From Streptomyces cupreus (lineage in GTDB: Bacteria > Actinomycetota > Actinomycetes > Streptomycetales > Streptomycetaceae): DNA of 64,000 nucleotides. Both the position numbers and the translations under genes were made by a program. The stretch covers positions 1 to 64,000 of the forward strand of contig NZ_JACMSF010000020.1 of the NCBI RefSeq assembly GCF_014257025.1. The letters are read 5' to 3'. Positions 53,311 through 61,464 of this stretch are shown here, in pieces (positions within the stretch are counted from its first letter, which is position 1; each line of letters starts with the position of its first letter). The notes below the pieces were generated by a model. It worked only from the letters and a program-made list of their open reading frames with translations, was not told the DNA's origin and searched no databases.

Positions 53311-54454
53311 GGCGGCGCGCACCTGCCGCGGGGACCGCCTCGAAGACGCGCGGGGCGGTGAACCCGGCCGCCGCGAACGCCTCCTGGACCGCCTTGGTGA
53401 TGGTGTCCACGTCGGCCGCCTCCGCCAGCACGATCGCCGAGCCGCCGAACCCGCCGCCGGTCATCCGGGCACCGAGGGCGCCGGACGCGAGGGCGGTGTC
53501 GACGACCAGGTCCAGCTCGGGGCAGGAGATCCGGAAGTCGTCGCGCAGGGAGGCGTGGCCCTCGACCAGCACGGGGCCGATCGCGCGGGTCTCGCCGGAC
53601 TCCAGCAGGGAGACGACCCGCTCCACGCGGTGGTTCTCCGTCACGATGTGGCGGACCAGGCGAACGATCTCCTCCTCGTCGCCGAGGCGGGCGAGGGCGG
53701 CGTCCAGGTCGTCGTACGCCACATCCCGCAGGGCGTCGACGCCCAGCAGCGCCGCGCCCTTCTCGCAGCCGGCGCGGCGCTTGCCGTACTCGCCCTCGTT
53801 GTGGGCGTGCTTGACGCGGGTGTCCACCACGAGCAGGCGCAGGCCCTCGGCCGCGAGGTCGAAGGGGATCTGCTTCTGGGAGAGGTCCCGGGTGTCGAGG
53901 AAGAGCGCGTGCCCCTCCTCGCAGCAGGCGGAGGCCGTCTGGTCCATGATCCCGGTGGGGGCGCCGACGTAGACGTTCTCAGCGCGCTGGCACAGGCGGG
54001 CCAGCTGCCAGCGCTGGAGGCCGAGTTCGTACAGGTCGTTGAGCGCCAGGGCGATCACGACCTCCAGGGCCGCCGAGGAGGACAGGCCCGCGCCCGCCGG
54101 GACCGTCGAGGCCAGGTGGACGTCCGCGCCGGTGACCGGGTGCCCGGCCTCGCGCAGGGCCCAGACGACACCGGCCGGATACGCCGTCCAGTTCCTGTCG
54201 GTCTCAGGCGCGAGGTCGTCGAGACGCAGCTCCACCACCCCGCCCTCGACATCCGCCGAGTGCAGGCGCAGAACGCCGTCCGTGCGCTTGGAGACGGCCG
54301 CGACGGCCGTGTGCGGCAGCGCGAAGGGCATCACGAAACCGTCGTTGTAGTCGGTGTGCTCACCGATGAGGTTGACGCGGCCGGGCGCCGACCAGACTCC
54401 TTCGGGCCCGGTTCCGTAGAGCTCGACGAAACCGTCCCGCACCTGCTGCCCCAC
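53285..54454 (-). CDS. galK: Galactokinase
   Basis: 389 residues from GTG 54454, overlapping the last base of the galE stop (TAGTG). It phosphorylates galactose in the Leloir pathway. GHMP-kinase signatures: PGRVNLIGEHTDYNDGFVMP (galactose site), STVPAGAGLSSSAALEV (ATP loop), GIMDQTAS and MTGGGFGGSAI. Last gene of the galT-galE-galK operon. Confidence 0.97.
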   Translation of the reverse strand: MGQQVRDGFVELYGTGPEGVWSAPGRVNLIGEHTDYNDGFVMPFALPHTAVAAVSKRTDGVLRLHSADVEGGVVELRLDDLAPETDRNWTAYPAGVVWALREAGHPVTGADVHLASTVPAGAGLSSSAALEVVIALALNDLYELGLQRWQLARLCQRAENVYVGAPTGIMDQTASACCEEGHALFLDTRDLSQKQIPFDLAAEGLRLLVVDTRVKHAHNEGEYGKRRAGCEKGAALLGVDALRDVAYDDLDAALARLGDEEEIVRLVRHIVTENHRVERVVSLLESGETRAIGPVLVEGHASLRDDFRISCPELDLVVDTALASGALGARMTGGGFGGSAIVLAEAADVDTITKAVQEAFAAAGFTAPRVFEAVPAAGARRLSRGTSSR

Positions 54455-55416
54455 TACTGCTCCCTTGTGCTCTTCTGCGCGAACTCCCAGGCGTCCGCGA
54501 CGATCCCCGCGAGGTCGGCGCGCGACGGGTTCCAGCCCAGCTTCTCGCGGGCCGCGGCGGCGGACGCCACCAGGACCGCCGGGTCGCCGCCCCGGCGCGG
54601 GGCCACGACCTCGGGGATCGGGTGCCCCGTCACCTTGCGCACCGTCTCGATGACCTCGCGCACGGAGAAGCCGTTGCCGTTGCCGAGGTTGCAGATCAGG
54701 TGCTCGCCGGGCTGTGCGGCCGCCACGGCCAGCAGGTGCGCCTCGGCCAGGTCCGCGACGTGGATGTAGTCGCGCACACAGGTGCCGTCCGGCGTCGGGT
54801 AGTCGTCGCCGAAGACCGAGATGGCGTCCCGGCGGCCCTGCGCCACCTGGAGGACCAGCGGGATCAGATGCGACTCGGGGTCGTGGCGCTCGCCGAACTC
54901 GCCGTAGGCGCCGGCCACGTTGAAGTAGCGCAGCGACACGGCCGCGAGACCGTGGGCGGCCGCCTCACCCGTGATCATGTGGTCGACGGCGAGCTTCGAG
55001 GCGCCGTAGGGGCTGGTCGGCTCGGTCGGCTCGGTCTCGACGATCGGGACCTGCCGGGGCTCGCCGTAGGTGGCCGCCGTGGAGGAGAAGACGAGCCTGC
55101 GGACGCCCGCCGCGCGCATGGCGCCGAGCAGGGCCATGGTGCCGCCGACGTTGTTGTCCCAGTACTTCTCGGGCTTCACGACCGACTCGCCGACCTGGGA
55201 GGAGGCGGCGAAGTGCAGCACGGCGTCGTAGGAGGAGTCCAGCCACTTGGCGGCGTCGCGGATGTCGCCCTCGATGAACGTGGCGCCCGCGGGGACGCCC
55301 TCGCGGAAGCCGGTGGTGAGGTTGTCGAGCACGGTGACCTCGTGCCCCGCCTCCAGCAGATGCTGGGCGACCACACTGCCGACGTAACCCGCCCCGCCCG
55401 TCACCAGGTACTTCAT
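54454..55416 (-). CDS. galE: UDP-glucose 4-epimerase
   Basis: 320 residues. It interconverts UDP-galactose and UDP-glucose. The Rossmann motif is GGAGYVGSVV, the catalytic pair YGASK, and the C-terminal half has PTPDGTCVRDYIHVADLAEAH, GNGNGFSVRE and RRGGDPA. The ATG overlaps the galT stop (ATGA), giving tight coupling. S. lividans has, from the literature, a second promoter ahead of galE; I cannot confirm one here. Confidence 0.97.
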   Translation of the reverse strand: MKYLVTGGAGYVGSVVAQHLLEAGHEVTVLDNLTTGFREGVPAGATFIEGDIRDAAKWLDSSYDAVLHFAASSQVGESVVKPEKYWDNNVGGTMALLGAMRAAGVRRLVFSSTAATYGEPRQVPIVETEPTEPTSPYGASKLAVDHMITGEAAAHGLAAVSLRYFNVAGAYGEFGERHDPESHLIPLVLQVAQGRRDAISVFGDDYPTPDGTCVRDYIHVADLAEAHLLAVAAAQPGEHLICNLGNGNGFSVREVIETVRKVTGHPIPEVVAPRRGGDPAVLVASAAAAREKLGWNPSRADLAGIVADAWEFAQKSTREQ

Positions 55417-56474
55417 GAACTCGCTACCTCTCGCAGTCGCTCTGCCGCGCGCTCCGGCGGCACGTCGTTGATGAACACGCTCATGCCGGATTCGGAACCC
55501 GCGAGAAACTTCAGCTTGCCGGAGGTTCGGCGAATGGTGAAAAGCTCAAGGTGAAGCGCGAAGTCGTCGCGGACGACCCCGTCGAACTCCTCCAGCGCCC
55601 CGAACGGCGCCTGGTGCCAGGCGGCGATGTACGGCGTGGGCGGTTCACCTTCACCGAAGATCCGGTCGAAGCGCTTCAAGAGTTCCAGATAAACCTGGGG
55701 GAATTCTGAGCGCGCCTCCTCGTCAAGACCCAGCAGATCCGGCACCCGGCGGCGCGGGTACAGGTGGACCTCGTACGGCCAGTGCGCGGCGTAAGGCACG
55801 AACGCGACCCAGTGTTCACTCGCGAGGACGACCCGCTCGTCGGCGAGTTCACGCTCCAGGACGGCGTCGAAGAGGTTCTCGCCACCGGTGGCCTCCTTGT
55901 GCTGGGCGAGCCGGCTCAGCATCAGCGCGGTGCGCGGGGTGGTGAACGGGTAGGCGTAGATCTGCCCGTGCGGATGCCCGAGGGTCACGCCGATCTCGGC
56001 GCCGCGGTTCTCGAAGCAGAAGACCTGCTCGACGGAGGGCAGGTGGGACAGCTCCGAGGTGCGGTCGGTCCAGGCCTCCAGCACCAGCCGCGCCTGCTCC
56101 TCGGTGAGGTCGGCGAAGGCGGCGTTGTGGTCGGAGGTGAAGCAGACCACCTCGCAGCGGCCGGAGTCACCGGCCAGCGAGGGGAAGCGGTTCTCGAACA
56201 CCACGACGTCGTACGACGAGTCCGGGATCTCGCTCAGCCGCTCGCCCTGCGAGGCGCAGAGCGGGCACTCGTCGGCCGGCGGGTGGTAGGTGCGCCCCTG
56301 CCGGTGCGAGGCGATGGCGACCGAGTCGCCGAGCAGCGGATCACGCCGGACCTCGGACGTGGTGACGGTGCGCTCCAACGGCCGCCGGTCCACCGCGTCC
56401 CGCACACGGTCGTCGCGCAGGTCGTAGTAGATCAGCTCACGACCGTCGGCCAGTCGGGTCGAGGTCTTCTTCAC
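55413..56474 (-). CDS. galT: Galactose-1-phosphate uridylyltransferase
   Basis: 353 residues from GTG 56474, 6 bases after GAAGGAG; GTG 56489 upstream would leave no RBS. It exchanges UMP between UDP-glucose and galactose-1-phosphate. Zn and catalytic motifs: PADECPLC (Cys pair), SDHN, ENRGAEIGVTLGHPHGQIY with the nucleophilic His in HPHGQ. The C-terminal HIT-like half has WHQAPFG and LHLELFTIRR. First gene of the gal operon. Confidence 0.95.
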   Translation of the reverse strand: MKKTSTRLADGRELIYYDLRDDRVRDAVDRRPLERTVTTSEVRRDPLLGDSVAIASHRQGRTYHPPADECPLCASQGERLSEIPDSSYDVVVFENRFPSLAGDSGRCEVVCFTSDHNAAFADLTEEQARLVLEAWTDRTSELSHLPSVEQVFCFENRGAEIGVTLGHPHGQIYAYPFTTPRTALMLSRLAQHKEATGGENLFDAVLERELADERVVLASEHWVAFVPYAAHWPYEVHLYPRRRVPDLLGLDEEARSEFPQVYLELLKRFDRIFGEGEPPTPYIAAWHQAPFGALEEFDGVVRDDFALHLELFTIRRTSGKLKFLAGSESGMSVFINDVPPERAAERLREVASS

Positions 56475-56490
56475 CACCGGCTCCTTCACT

Positions 56491-56520
56491 CAAACATAAG
56501 TAAACACAAGTAACCATAAC
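56491..56520 (-). promoter_or_regulatory. gal operon promoter with 10-bp periodic repeats
   Basis: Upstream of galT three decamers follow each other on the + strand: CAAACATAAG (56491-56500), TAAACACAAG (56501-56510) and TAACCATAAC (56511-56520). The AT-rich block stands out and the 10-bp period puts the copies on one face of the helix. TATGTT on the minus strand inside it may be the -10 of the galactose-inducible promoter known from S. lividans. Confidence 0.6.
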
Positions 56521-56582
56521 TCGACAGCCACGTCAACGCCGGAATCAATCAAAGTTGAACGACAGAAGGGTTCAATGACGGG

Positions 56583-58271
56583 ATGCAAAGCCCCACAAAC
56601 GACGCATTCCTGGCCGCCGAGCTACGGCTCCCCACGAACTGGCTCGACTACACGATCCTCGGCATCTACTTCGTCGTCGTCCTGGGCATCGGCTTCGCGG
56701 CCCGCCGCTCGGTGAGGACGAGCCTCGACTTCTTCCTCTCGGGGCGCTCCCTGCCCGCCTGGATCACCGGCCTCGCGTTCATCTCCGCCAACCTGGCCGC
56801 CACCGAGATCCTCGGCATGGCCGCCAACAGCGCGCAGTACGGCGTCTACACCGTGCACTGGTACTGGATCGGGGCCATTCCCGCGATGGTGTTCCTGGGC
56901 CTGGTGATGATGCCCTTCTACTACTCGAGCAAGGTCCGCTCGGTCCCCGAGATGCTGCTCCTGCGCTTCGACAAGTGGGCGCATCTGCTGAGTTCGGCGC
57001 TGTTCGCCTTCGCCGCCATCCTGATCTCCGGGGTCAACCTGTACGCCCTCGCGATCGTCGTCGAGGCGCTGCTGGGCTGGCCGCAGTGGGTGGCGATCGT
57101 GGTGGCAGGTGCCTTCGTGCTCGCCTACATCACCCTCGGCGGTCTCTCCTCCGCGATCTACAACGAGGTGCTCCAGTTCTTCGTGATCCTCGCGGCCCTC
57201 ATCCCGATCGTCGTGCTCGGCCTGAAGAAGGTCGGCGGCTGGGACGGTCTGACGGACTCGCTCACAAAGACACACGGCGCCGACTTCACCACCGCGTGGG
57301 GCGGCACGGGCATCGGCAGTGACAACCCGCTGGGCGCGAACTGGCTGACGATCGTGCTGGGCCTGGGCTTCGTGCTGAGTTTCGGTTACTGGACGACGAA
57401 CTTCGCCGAGGTCCAGCGAGCGCTGTCGGCGAAGAACCTTTCGGCTGCCCAGCGCACCCCCCTGATCGCCGCGTTCCCGAAGATCTTCATCGTGTTCCTG
57501 GTGATGATCCCGGGCCTGGCAGCCGCGGCCCTGGTCCCCGGCTTCGGCACCAGCGAGTCCGGCTACCAGTACAACGACGCCATCCCGTACCTGATGGAAC
57601 AGCTACTGCCCAACGGGGTGCTGGGCATCGCGGTGACGGGCCTGCTGGCGGCGTTCATGGCGGGCATGGCGGCGAACGTCTCGTCCTTCAACACGGTGTT
57701 CACCAACGACATCTGGGCGCGGTACGTGGTCAAGGGCCGCGAGGACGGCTACTACGTCGGCTTCGGCCGCCTGATCACGGTGATCGGTGTCTGCGCGTCG
57801 GTGGGCACGGCGTTCCTGGCGTCGAGTTTCTCCAACATCATGAGCTACTTGCAGACGCTGTTCTCCTTCTTCAACGTGCCGATGTTCGTCGTCTTCATCG
57901 TCGGCATGTTCTGGAAGCGGGCATCTGTGGTGTCCGGCTTCTGGGGCCTGCTCGCGGGCACGGTCGCCGCGATGGTGAACTACTTCTGGATCTACAACGA
58001 GGGGATCATCGACATCCCCTCCGACCAGGGCGCCAACTTCGTCTCGGCGATCGTCGGCTTCGTGGCCGGCGCGGTGGTGATGGTCGCGGTGTCGATGTTC
58101 ACCAAGCCGAAGCCCATCGAGGAACTCCAGGGCCTGGTCTACGGCACCCGCTCCCCCGGTATGTCCGAGCCCCCCGCGAAGGGCGACGACGCCTGGTACC
58201 GCAAGCCGGCCCTGCTGGGCTGGGGAGCGATCATCCTGGCCGCCGCCTGCTACATCCCGTTCTCGTTCTGA
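56583..58271 (+). CDS. SGLT-family sodium:sugar symporter, probably galactose uptake
   Basis: 562 residues from ATG 56583. About 14 TM segments. SSS signatures: LDFFLSGRSLPAWITGLAFISANLAATEILG, the region GGLSSAIYNEVLQF (YNE), and GLLAAFMAGMAANVSSFNTVFTNDIW. This sequence type matches bacterial vSGLT-like sugar symporters. Divergence from galTEK, across 108 bp carrying the gal promoter, makes galactose the likely substrate. The RBS (AGAAGG) is 12 bases away, somewhat far. Confidence 0.9.
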   Translation: MQSPTNDAFLAAELRLPTNWLDYTILGIYFVVVLGIGFAARRSVRTSLDFFLSGRSLPAWITGLAFISANLAATEILGMAANSAQYGVYTVHWYWIGAIPAMVFLGLVMMPFYYSSKVRSVPEMLLLRFDKWAHLLSSALFAFAAILISGVNLYALAIVVEALLGWPQWVAIVVAGAFVLAYITLGGLSSAIYNEVLQFFVILAALIPIVVLGLKKVGGWDGLTDSLTKTHGADFTTAWGGTGIGSDNPLGANWLTIVLGLGFVLSFGYWTTNFAEVQRALSAKNLSAAQRTPLIAAFPKIFIVFLVMIPGLAAAALVPGFGTSESGYQYNDAIPYLMEQLLPNGVLGIAVTGLLAAFMAGMAANVSSFNTVFTNDIWARYVVKGREDGYYVGFGRLITVIGVCASVGTAFLASSFSNIMSYLQTLFSFFNVPMFVVFIVGMFWKRASVVSGFWGLLAGTVAAMVNYFWIYNEGIIDIPSDQGANFVSAIVGFVAGAVVMVAVSMFTKPKPIEELQGLVYGTRSPGMSEPPAKGDDAWYRKPALLGWGAIILAAACYIPFSF

Positions 58272-58303
58272 CGGCATGCTGAGAAAGGGAGTTGGAGAAA
58301 CCC

Positions 58304-58633
58304 ATGTCCGACCACTCCGAACACCACGGCTACTCCGAAGAGGACGTCCAGCGGGAAGTCACCGAGCTGGAGGCCAAGTCGGCCACCGCGGCCCGCATCT
58401 TCGACCTGCGCCGCATCATCGGCGGCCTCTTCGTCATCTACGGCGTGATCGTCACGATCGCCGGCATCAACCCCTCGGACGCCACCCTGGACAAGGCGGA
58501 GGGCGTCAACATCAACCTGTGGACCGGCCTGGGGATGCTGCTCCTGGGCATCTTCTTCCTGGTCTGGCTGAAGCTGCGGCCTACGGTGCCGCCGACACCC
58601 GCGGCGGAGCCGGAGGACGCACGCGGGGAGTGA
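58304..58633 (+). CDS. Small two-TM protein following symporter
   Basis: 109 residues from ATG 58304, behind GGAG-TT-GGAG, 32 bases after the symporter stop. A His/Glu-rich N-terminus and a helix (VQREVTELEAKSATAARIFDLRR) precede two TM segments (start IIGGLFVIYGVIVTIAG and LWTGLGMLLLGIFFLVW). It is consistently found beside such symporters in Streptomyces, from memory, and may be an accessory subunit. No named domain. Confidence 0.8.
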   Translation: MSDHSEHHGYSEEDVQREVTELEAKSATAARIFDLRRIIGGLFVIYGVIVTIAGINPSDATLDKAEGVNINLWTGLGMLLLGIFFLVWLKLRPTVPPTPAAEPEDARGE

Positions 58634-58682
58634 CGGGAGTACGGGGCCGGGGGCCAGCGGGGGTCCCGGCCCCTCTCGGCTG

Positions 58683-59378
58683 TCAGAGCTCCGGTGGGCG
58701 AGGTTCGTGCGGGACGGGCCCCGCCCGGTCCAGCAGGCCCGTACGGGCTGCCAGGGCCGCCGCCTCAAGCCGCGACCCCACGCCCAGCTTCATCAGGACG
58801 CGTTGGACGTGGGTGCGGGCCGTGGATGGGGCTATGCCCATGCCCGCCGCTATCAGGCGGGTGTCCTCGCCGTCGGCGACGCGGACCAGGACCTCCACCT
58901 CTCTCGGTGTCAGCATCTGGAGCAGGCGCTGGCCCTCGTCGTCCGGCTGGGCCGCCGGGTTGAGCAGCTCGCTGAAGGCTCCCTGGAGCAGTTGGGGGGC
59001 CACCGCCGCCTCACCCGCCCGCGCCTTCATGATCGCCCGCTCCACTCCCTCGATGCGCTCGTCGTGCCGTACATAGCCCGACGCCCCCGCCGCGAACGCC
59101 GCCGCGATCCCCCGTGGGCTGGGCACCGGGCCCAGGACCAGCACCGCCACCTGTGGGCGTTCCCGCTTGATCTTCACCACCGGGTCGAACATCCCCGGCT
59201 CGGCCGGTGTCGCCGTCCCCAGCAGGCACACCTCCGGCGCCCTGGTGATCACCAGCTCCGCCGCCCCCGCGGCCGGTGCCGCAGCGGCCAGCACCCGGTG
59301 CCCTCGCAGTTTCAGCGCCGAGGCCAACGCCTCGGCGAGCAATCGGTGGTCGTCGACCACCATGAGCCGAACTCCCAT
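58683..59378 (-). CDS. Atypical response regulator (LuxR type) lacking acceptor Asp
   Basis: 231 residues from ATG 59378, 8 bases after GGGGGG. The receiver domain begins LMVVDDHRLLAEAL, but the acceptor site reads VCLLGTATP where LLD is expected. The conserved Thr/Ser strand reads VAVLVLGPV and the Lys position is Arg (GYVRHD). The LuxR HTH is normal: LTPREVEVLVRVADGED, GIAPSTARTHVQRVLMKLGVGSRLEAA. It is therefore probably not switched by aspartyl phosphorylation. The gene lies downstream of a terminator and has its own promoter. Confidence 0.88.
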   Translation of the reverse strand: MGVRLMVVDDHRLLAEALASALKLRGHRVLAAAAPAAGAAELVITRAPEVCLLGTATPAEPGMFDPVVKIKRERPQVAVLVLGPVPSPRGIAAAFAAGASGYVRHDERIEGVERAIMKARAGEAAVAPQLLQGAFSELLNPAAQPDDEGQRLLQMLTPREVEVLVRVADGEDTRLIAAGMGIAPSTARTHVQRVLMKLGVGSRLEAAALAARTGLLDRAGPVPHEPRPPEL

Positions 59379-59545
59379 CGAGCAACCCCCCAGTCCCCCC
59401 AATGGATCCCCACACGTCCCCCGGGCGCACCCCCGTGGATGCCCCCGGAAGCTACACGCTTGTTCGACGTTGCGCTCCCCCTACCGGAGAGAACTGCCCC
59501 GGATCGCCGAAAATCCTCTTATTCGAGGGTGATGAGCGGTAAGTG

Positions 59546-59579
59546 CACGGCCCCGCCCCTGAACCGGGACGGGGCCGTG
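59546..59579 (-). terminator. Terminator after first PQQ-propeller gene
   Basis: CACGGCCCCG (59546-59555) pairs perfectly with CGGGGCCGTG (59570-59579) with a partly paired inner loop. It lies just beyond the stop of the leftward gene at 59599. Confidence 0.8.
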
Positions 59580-59598
59580 GCCACAGGCGTTCGAGCGG

Positions 59599-61413
59599 TT
59601 ATTTCGCGCCGAACCCGATCACCAGGTACTCCTCCTCGCCGGTGCTGCCCAGCTCACTGGCGAAGACATCGGACATGAACAACCGGCCCTGGCTGTACAG
59701 GATCTCGGCGTAGTCGGGCAGCATGCTCCGCTCCACGTCCATCACCGACTCCGTGGCCGGGTTCTCCATCAGCTTGGTCTCCTTGAAGGAGCCGCCGTCG
59801 ATGGAAACGACCTGGCCACCCTTGTCGTACGGCCCGCGCTTGTACGCGATCAGGTTCGGGCCGTCCATGCGCAGCGGAACGAGCTCGTAGTCGTCCCCGG
59901 CGTCGGCCCGCTGGCCGGTCTGCTTGCCGGTGGCCAGGTCGAAGGAGACGACCTCGTTGGTGTCGCTGTACTCGCCGGTGCCGTCGTGCTTCTCGGTCGG
60001 CAGATAGAGCCGGTCGTTGCCCACGGCGAGCAGGCGGCACTCCTCGACCTTGGAGATGCCGTCGCAGGTGGCGTTGTACTCCTCGCCCGGCGCGGAGATC
60101 CGGCTGCGCAGCTTGCCGGTCTTGTTGTCGATGGCGAAGAAGTCCGAGATACCGCTTCCGTCACCAGCGGAGTCACCGACGTCGGCGGCCACGACCAGCG
60201 GCTCGGTCGACACCACGCTGGCGTACTCGATGCCCTGGTCCATCTTGTACTCGGAGATCACCTTCCCGGACTTCGGGTCGATGGTCTGGATGTGCAGCTG
60301 ACGCTCGCCGTACTGACCGCACTTGCGCACCGCCACCAGCTTGGGGCCGCCCGCGTAACCGGCGTCGTAGCAGGTGTCGGTCGGCTTCGGCGCCCACAGC
60401 TGGTCGCCGGTGGCGATGTCGAACGCGGCGCCGCCGCTGGTGCTGCCGACGGCCACGGTGCTCGCGCTGACGGTCACGTTGTCGAAGCTGATCGGATCGG
60501 TGCCGCTCTCCACGGTCTTCGTCCACAGCTTCTCGCCCGCGTCGAGGTCGATCGCCGCGACCTGGCTGCAACCGTGGGACGGCGTGGCCTTGGTGGGCAT
60601 CTGCGGCTGGTAGGTGATCGCCACCTTGTTGTCCTCGGTGGCGTGATTGCTGCCCTGGCAGACCGGGCCGGGGAGCTTGATCGTCCAGAGCTCGGTGCCC
60701 TTGTCGAGGTCGTAGCCGACGACCTCGGCGACGCCGCTCTTGACGTACACCTTGTCGGTGAGCCAGGAGCCGACCGTCGGGATGGTCCGGTCCTCCTTCA
60801 CCTCGGGCGCCGGGACCTGGAAGAGGACCTCGGAGTTGGGGTCGGCGGGCACCTTCTCCGTCGCCTTGCCGGACGAGGTGCCGCCGGTGTCGCCGCCCTT
60901 GTCGCCGCCACCGCCGGTGCCGCCGCTGGAGCTCGCGGTGTCGTCCTTGCCGCTGTCCTCACCGGAGGACGAGGCGTACCAGACACCGCCACCGATGATC
61001 AGGGTGATGGCCACGACCGCGGCCACGATGATGACCAGCTGAGCGTTGAACTTCCGCCCGCCGCCCGGCTGTCCCGGCTGCGGCTGCATCGGCATGCTCG
61101 GCTGGCCGGGGTAGCCGTAGCCGGGCTGCTGGCCGTACGGCGGGGTGGGGGGCTGGGGCTGGCCGGGGTATCCGTAACCCTGCGGCTGCTGGGGCGCCTG
61201 CGGGTAGCCGTAGGCGGGCGGCTGCTGGGGATAGCCGTAACCCTGCGGGGGCTGCGGAGGCTGCTGCGGGGGCTGGGGGGCGCCGAAGCCGCCCTGCTGG
61301 GCGGGCTGTTGCGGCGCGCCGAAGCCGCCCTGCTGCGGCGGCTGGTCCTGGGGCGGGCCGAAACCTCCCCCCGGCGGGGGCTGGTTGGGCGGCGGGGGCG
61401 GTGGCTGGGTCAT
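59599..61413 (-). CDS. Membrane-anchored PQQ-like beta-propeller protein
   Basis: 604 residues. A cytoplasmic N-terminus of about 120 residues is built of GGFGAPQ and GYGYPQ repeats. One TM segment follows (start QLVIIVAAVVAITLII), then a Ser/Gly linker and an extracytoplasmic domain of PQQ-type blades (VVGYDLDKGTELWTIKLPG; VAAIDLDAGEKLWTKTV; FDIATGDQLWAPKPTD; VSFDLATGKQTGQ). No enzyme motif is seen; such propellers serve as scaffolds or ligand sensors. It is a paralogue of the gene immediately upstream, 51 bases away. Confidence 0.88.
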   Translation of the reverse strand: MTQPPPPPPNQPPPGGGFGPPQDQPPQQGGFGAPQQPAQQGGFGAPQPPQQPPQPPQGYGYPQQPPAYGYPQAPQQPQGYGYPGQPQPPTPPYGQQPGYGYPGQPSMPMQPQPGQPGGGRKFNAQLVIIVAAVVAITLIIGGGVWYASSSGEDSGKDDTASSSGGTGGGGDKGGDTGGTSSGKATEKVPADPNSEVLFQVPAPEVKEDRTIPTVGSWLTDKVYVKSGVAEVVGYDLDKGTELWTIKLPGPVCQGSNHATEDNKVAITYQPQMPTKATPSHGCSQVAAIDLDAGEKLWTKTVESGTDPISFDNVTVSASTVAVGSTSGGAAFDIATGDQLWAPKPTDTCYDAGYAGGPKLVAVRKCGQYGERQLHIQTIDPKSGKVISEYKMDQGIEYASVVSTEPLVVAADVGDSAGDGSGISDFFAIDNKTGKLRSRISAPGEEYNATCDGISKVEECRLLAVGNDRLYLPTEKHDGTGEYSDTNEVVSFDLATGKQTGQRADAGDDYELVPLRMDGPNLIAYKRGPYDKGGQVVSIDGGSFKETKLMENPATESVMDVERSMLPDYAEILYSQGRLFMSDVFASELGSTGEEEYLVIGFGAK

Positions 61414-61464
61414 GGTGTGGCTACCTCGGAGGGGGGACGGCTGCGGACGGGACCTGGGAGCGGA

